DNA of 64,000 bases from Senegalimassilia sp003474385 (GTDB taxonomy: Bacteria > Actinomycetota > Coriobacteriia > Coriobacteriales > Eggerthellaceae). The translations under genes were made by a program, and so were the position numbers. The first letter of the stretch is position 1, and every line of letters starts with the position of its first letter. Under the pieces are notes generated by a model. The model was not told where the DNA came from, did not search any database, and saw nothing but the letters and a program-made list of their open reading frames with translations. The DNA lies in assembly GCF_003474385.1 (NCBI RefSeq), contig NZ_QUCY01000003.1, forward strand, positions 1 through 64,000, given 5' to 3'. This document shows, in pieces, positions 61,588 through 64,000 of this stretch.

Positions 61588-63012
61588 ATGGCGAGCATTA
61601 AGGATGTTCTGAAGGGTTCGCTGACCTACTCGGTTGTTCCCATCTGCACGGCGCTGCTGACGCTTTTCGTTGTCCCGTTCGTCTCGTATGTGTATCCAAC
61701 CGACGAATATGGGAAAATCAACCTCTTCTACACAGTCGGTTCCTTGGGGATGAGCATATTCCTCCTTGGCTTCGACTACTTCTTCATGCGCAATTACTAC
61801 GATTATGATGAAGGCCGCTCCCCGAAGGTCCTCTTTACGCTGGCCTTGGCCGTTGGCATCGGTGTCGACGTTGTGGCTAGCGTGGCCGTCTTCCTTTTTT
61901 TCAGAGGGGCTGCTTCCAAGGTGCTGTTCGGGAGGGACGACCCCGCGAGCCTTCTCATGCTCGCGGTTTACATCGCGTGCCTGATTGCGTTCCGCCTCCT
62001 CAACACGATGGCCAGGATGCGCGGGAACGCGGCCCGCTTCAACGTCCAAAGCGTCATGCAGAACGTCATCACGCGGGCGTCGTTCGTCTTGATCGCATGG
62101 TATTCGACCAGCTACCAGTGGGCGCTTCTCGTCATGACGCTTGGTATGGCTCTCGTCACTGCTGTTTTCATGTTCAGGCAGCGCAGCGAGTGTCTTCAGC
62201 TCGTCTCTCGGTCGACTGCCGGACCGTTGGTAAAAGCTGGCTGGCTTTTCGGCGTGCCGTGCATGCTCGACGCAATGGCGACCCAATTGAACTCGTCGAT
62301 TGGCAAGATAGTCCTGAGCGGTTACGGGATGTTCGACGCGGTTGGTGTGCTGGCCATAGCCACGACCTTATCGACGGCCTTTTCGATGATACCTCAGGCC
62401 TTCGGAACGTATTGGGCACCGTTCATGTACAAAAACTATAAGACAGAGCAACGGCTTATTAGGAACATGCACGACCTCGTCATGGTCCTCTCCATCGCGC
62501 TCGCGGTCGGCATATACGCTCTCCAGGATGTCTTGTTCCTCTTGGTGGGCCAATCTTATAAGACTGGCCAGGCCATCTTTATGCTGCTTATGTTGGTTCC
62601 CGTCCAGTCCCTTATATGCGAGACCACCAACTACGGGATAATGCTCGAGAACAAGCCCGTTTACGGCACGGCCGCGACAGCATGCGGCGTCGCGCTGTGC
62701 GCCGTGTTGACCATCTGTCTTGTCCCTTCTCTCGAGGTGAACGCCGTCGGTATCGCCGTAGGCTTGTCGGCCGTGGTGACCGGCGTCATGCGCAGCGTCA
62801 TCGGCTGCAGGTTCTACAGGAGCGTCAACAGCTGGGGAAGGACCGCCGTCGGCTCTGCCTTGATCATCGCTGTGTGCGCCTCTAACTTCTTCGTTTACCA
62901 GTCCCTGCCGGCGCGGCTCCTGATATCGGGTGTGGTCCTTGCGATCACGTGCCTTTTGTACAGAAGGCAGCTTGCTTACGGCCTCGAGAGGCTGAAGAGT
63001 TCACGCACCTAG
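61588..63012 (+). CDS. Polysaccharide flippase (Wzx-like, MOP superfamily)
   Basis: The 474-residue protein has about fourteen membrane helices and the family opening LKGSLTYSVVPICTALLTLFVVPFVSYVYPTDEYGKINLFYTVGSLG. It would flip undecaprenyl-linked repeat units across the membrane for the polymerase. ATG 61588 is chosen for GAGGTG upstream and because the conserved helix starts there; a TTG at 61543 is the alternative. A gap of 143 bp after the polymerase gene marks the return to high G+C. Confidence 0.88.
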   Translation: MASIKDVLKGSLTYSVVPICTALLTLFVVPFVSYVYPTDEYGKINLFYTVGSLGMSIFLLGFDYFFMRNYYDYDEGRSPKVLFTLALAVGIGVDVVASVAVFLFFRGAASKVLFGRDDPASLLMLAVYIACLIAFRLLNTMARMRGNAARFNVQSVMQNVITRASFVLIAWYSTSYQWALLVMTLGMALVTAVFMFRQRSECLQLVSRSTAGPLVKAGWLFGVPCMLDAMATQLNSSIGKIVLSGYGMFDAVGVLAIATTLSTAFSMIPQAFGTYWAPFMYKNYKTEQRLIRNMHDLVMVLSIALAVGIYALQDVLFLLVGQSYKTGQAIFMLLMLVPVQSLICETTNYGIMLENKPVYGTAATACGVALCAVLTICLVPSLEVNAVGIAVGLSAVVTGVMRSVIGCRFYRSVNSWGRTAVGSALIIAVCASNFFVYQSLPARLLISGVVLAITCLLYRRQLAYGLERLKSSRT

Positions 63013-63082
63013 GGCACGAGGCATCCAAGCCAACTCAGATCTTTGAAAACGTTCGAATACAGATAGAAAGGCAGTTAGACTC

Positions 63083-64000
63083 ATGTCCACCTTCAACGGC
63101 TCGACGCTGATGATCACGGGAGGGACGGGCTCGTTCGGCAACACCGTCCTGAAGCACTTCCTAACCTCGGACGTAGGGGAGATCCGCATCTTCTCGCGCG
63201 ACGAGAAGAAGCAGGACGACATGCGCCACGAGCTGCAGGCCCGCTACCCGAACCACTTCGCCAAGGTGAGGTTCTACATCGGCGATGTGCGCGACATTCA
63301 GTCGGTGCGCGATGCGATGCATGGGGTGGACTACATCTTCCACGCCGCCGCGCTCAAGCAGGTGCCCTCCTGCGAATTCTTTCCGATGGAGGCCGTGCGC
63401 ACGAACATCCTGGGCACTGACAATGTGCTTCACGCCGCGATGGACGCCGGCGTGAAGAGGGTTGTGTGCCTGTCCACCGACAAGGCCGCCTACCCCATCA
63501 ACGCCATGGGCAAATCCAAGGCCCTCATGGAGAGCGTCATCTTCGCCAACGCCCGCGTGGCCGCCGAGCGGGGCGGCACGGTGGTGTGCTGCACGCGCTA
63601 CGGCAATGTGATGTGCTCGCGCGGCTCGGTCATCCCGCTGTTCATCGAGCAGATCCATGCCGGCAAGCCGATTACGATCACCGAACCGTCCATGACGCGC
63701 TTCCTGATGAACCTCGACGAGGCCGTGGACCTGGTGAAGTTCGCTTTCGAGCACGCCAACCCCGGCGATCTCTTTATCCAGAAGGCCGATGCGAGCACTA
63801 TCGGTGATTTGGCCAAGGCTGTCCAGCAGCTGTTCGGTGACACGGGAACGAGCGTCATCGGCCCGCGCCACGGTGAGAAGCTGTTCGAGACGCTGATGAC
63901 CCGCGAGGAGCGCTTGCGCGCCGAGGACATGGGCGGCTACTACCGCGTGTCGGCCGACATCCGCGGCCTGAACTACGACACCAAACAGGCTTCCGGCGAG
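63083..64000 (+). CDS. CapE/FlaA1-type UDP-N-acetylglucosamine 4,6-dehydratase (partial)
   Basis: The reading frame runs off the end of the window after 306 codons. The protein has the SDR nucleotide motif TGGTGSFGNTVLKHFL, the motif AALKQVPSCEFFPMEAVRTNILGT, and STDKAAYPINAMGKSKALME, where the usual YxxxK is replaced by MxxxK, as is typical for the FlaA1/CapE subgroup. RHGEKLFETLMTREE near the end matches that family. The product supplies 4-keto-6-deoxy sugars for N-acetylfucosamine-type residues. ATG 63083 has AGAAAGG upstream, 70 bp after the flippase gene. Confidence 0.9.
   Translation, partial: MSTFNGSTLMITGGTGSFGNTVLKHFLTSDVGEIRIFSRDEKKQDDMRHELQARYPNHFAKVRFYIGDVRDIQSVRDAMHGVDYIFHAAALKQVPSCEFFPMEAVRTNILGTDNVLHAAMDAGVKRVVCLSTDKAAYPINAMGKSKALMESVIFANARVAAERGGTVVCCTRYGNVMCSRGSVIPLFIEQIHAGKPITITEPSMTRFLMNLDEAVDLVKFAFEHANPGDLFIQKADASTIGDLAKAVQQLFGDTGTSVIGPRHGEKLFETLMTREERLRAEDMGGYYRVSADIRGLNYDTKQASGE

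Overview
The window is high-GC, densely coded DNA from what looks like an anaerobic gut actinobacterium of the class Coriobacteriia, most likely family Eggerthellaceae. The grounds are: multi-pass membrane regulators ending in a LuxR helix-turn-helix, two modules pairing a multiheme cytochrome with a Tat-exported flavoprotein reductase, a second and divergent type IIA topoisomerase pair, and a LoaP-type antiterminator heading a capsule cluster. The genus cannot be set from the sequence. No rRNA, tRNA, CRISPR array, transposase or prophage gene was recognised.

Layout. 0.3-1.4 kb: an isolated UDP-galactopyranose mutase. 2.2-7.1 kb: a HEAT-like protein, an isocitrate dehydrogenase and aconitase, with a degenerate repeat array of about 48 bp period between the last two. 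7.3-10.5 kb: a membrane protein whose 3' end holds the rplJ promoter, then an L10 leader, rplJ and rplL, closed by a strong terminator with no rpoBC following. 10.6-19.1 kb: a DUF4013-like membrane protein, a YgiQ-type radical SAM protein, an Rrf2 regulator next to cysK, an HdeD-like protein and ligA. 19.2-24.7 kb: a five-gene peptide/nickel-type ABC transporter behind paired inverted-repeat operators; one of its ATPases has a histidine-rich N terminus. 25.2-29.3 kb and 43.9-51.4 kb: two respiratory modules, each with an NrfH/NapC-like cytochrome, a Tat flavoprotein reductase and a membrane LuxR regulator; the second also has a hybrid histidine kinase with periplasmic binding domains. 29.5-33.8 kb: topoisomerase B and A subunits. 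34.0-43.4 kb: a HipA-like kinase, two AAA/DUF4143 ATPases and sbcDC. 52.0-64.0 kb: loaP followed by a co-oriented polysaccharide cluster (initiating sugar transferase, phosphohexomutase, GDP-mannose-type pyrophosphorylase, glycosyltransferases, acyltransferases, polymerase, flippase) that runs off the end inside a nucleotide-sugar dehydratase gene.

The most unexpected material is non-coding. Each DUF4143 ATPase has palindromic repeats directly upstream: four units at exactly 33-bp spacing in one case, and in the other a 78-bp double hairpin that recurs beyond the gene's 3' end with compensatory base changes. The 41.7-43.7 kb interval is crowded with further hairpins, including two mutually exclusive foldings. 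REP-like palindromes sharing a GTGCTACGTCCCC-type core occur at three places, one inside a reading frame. A 9-G tract in a capsule acetyltransferase gene suggests phase variation.
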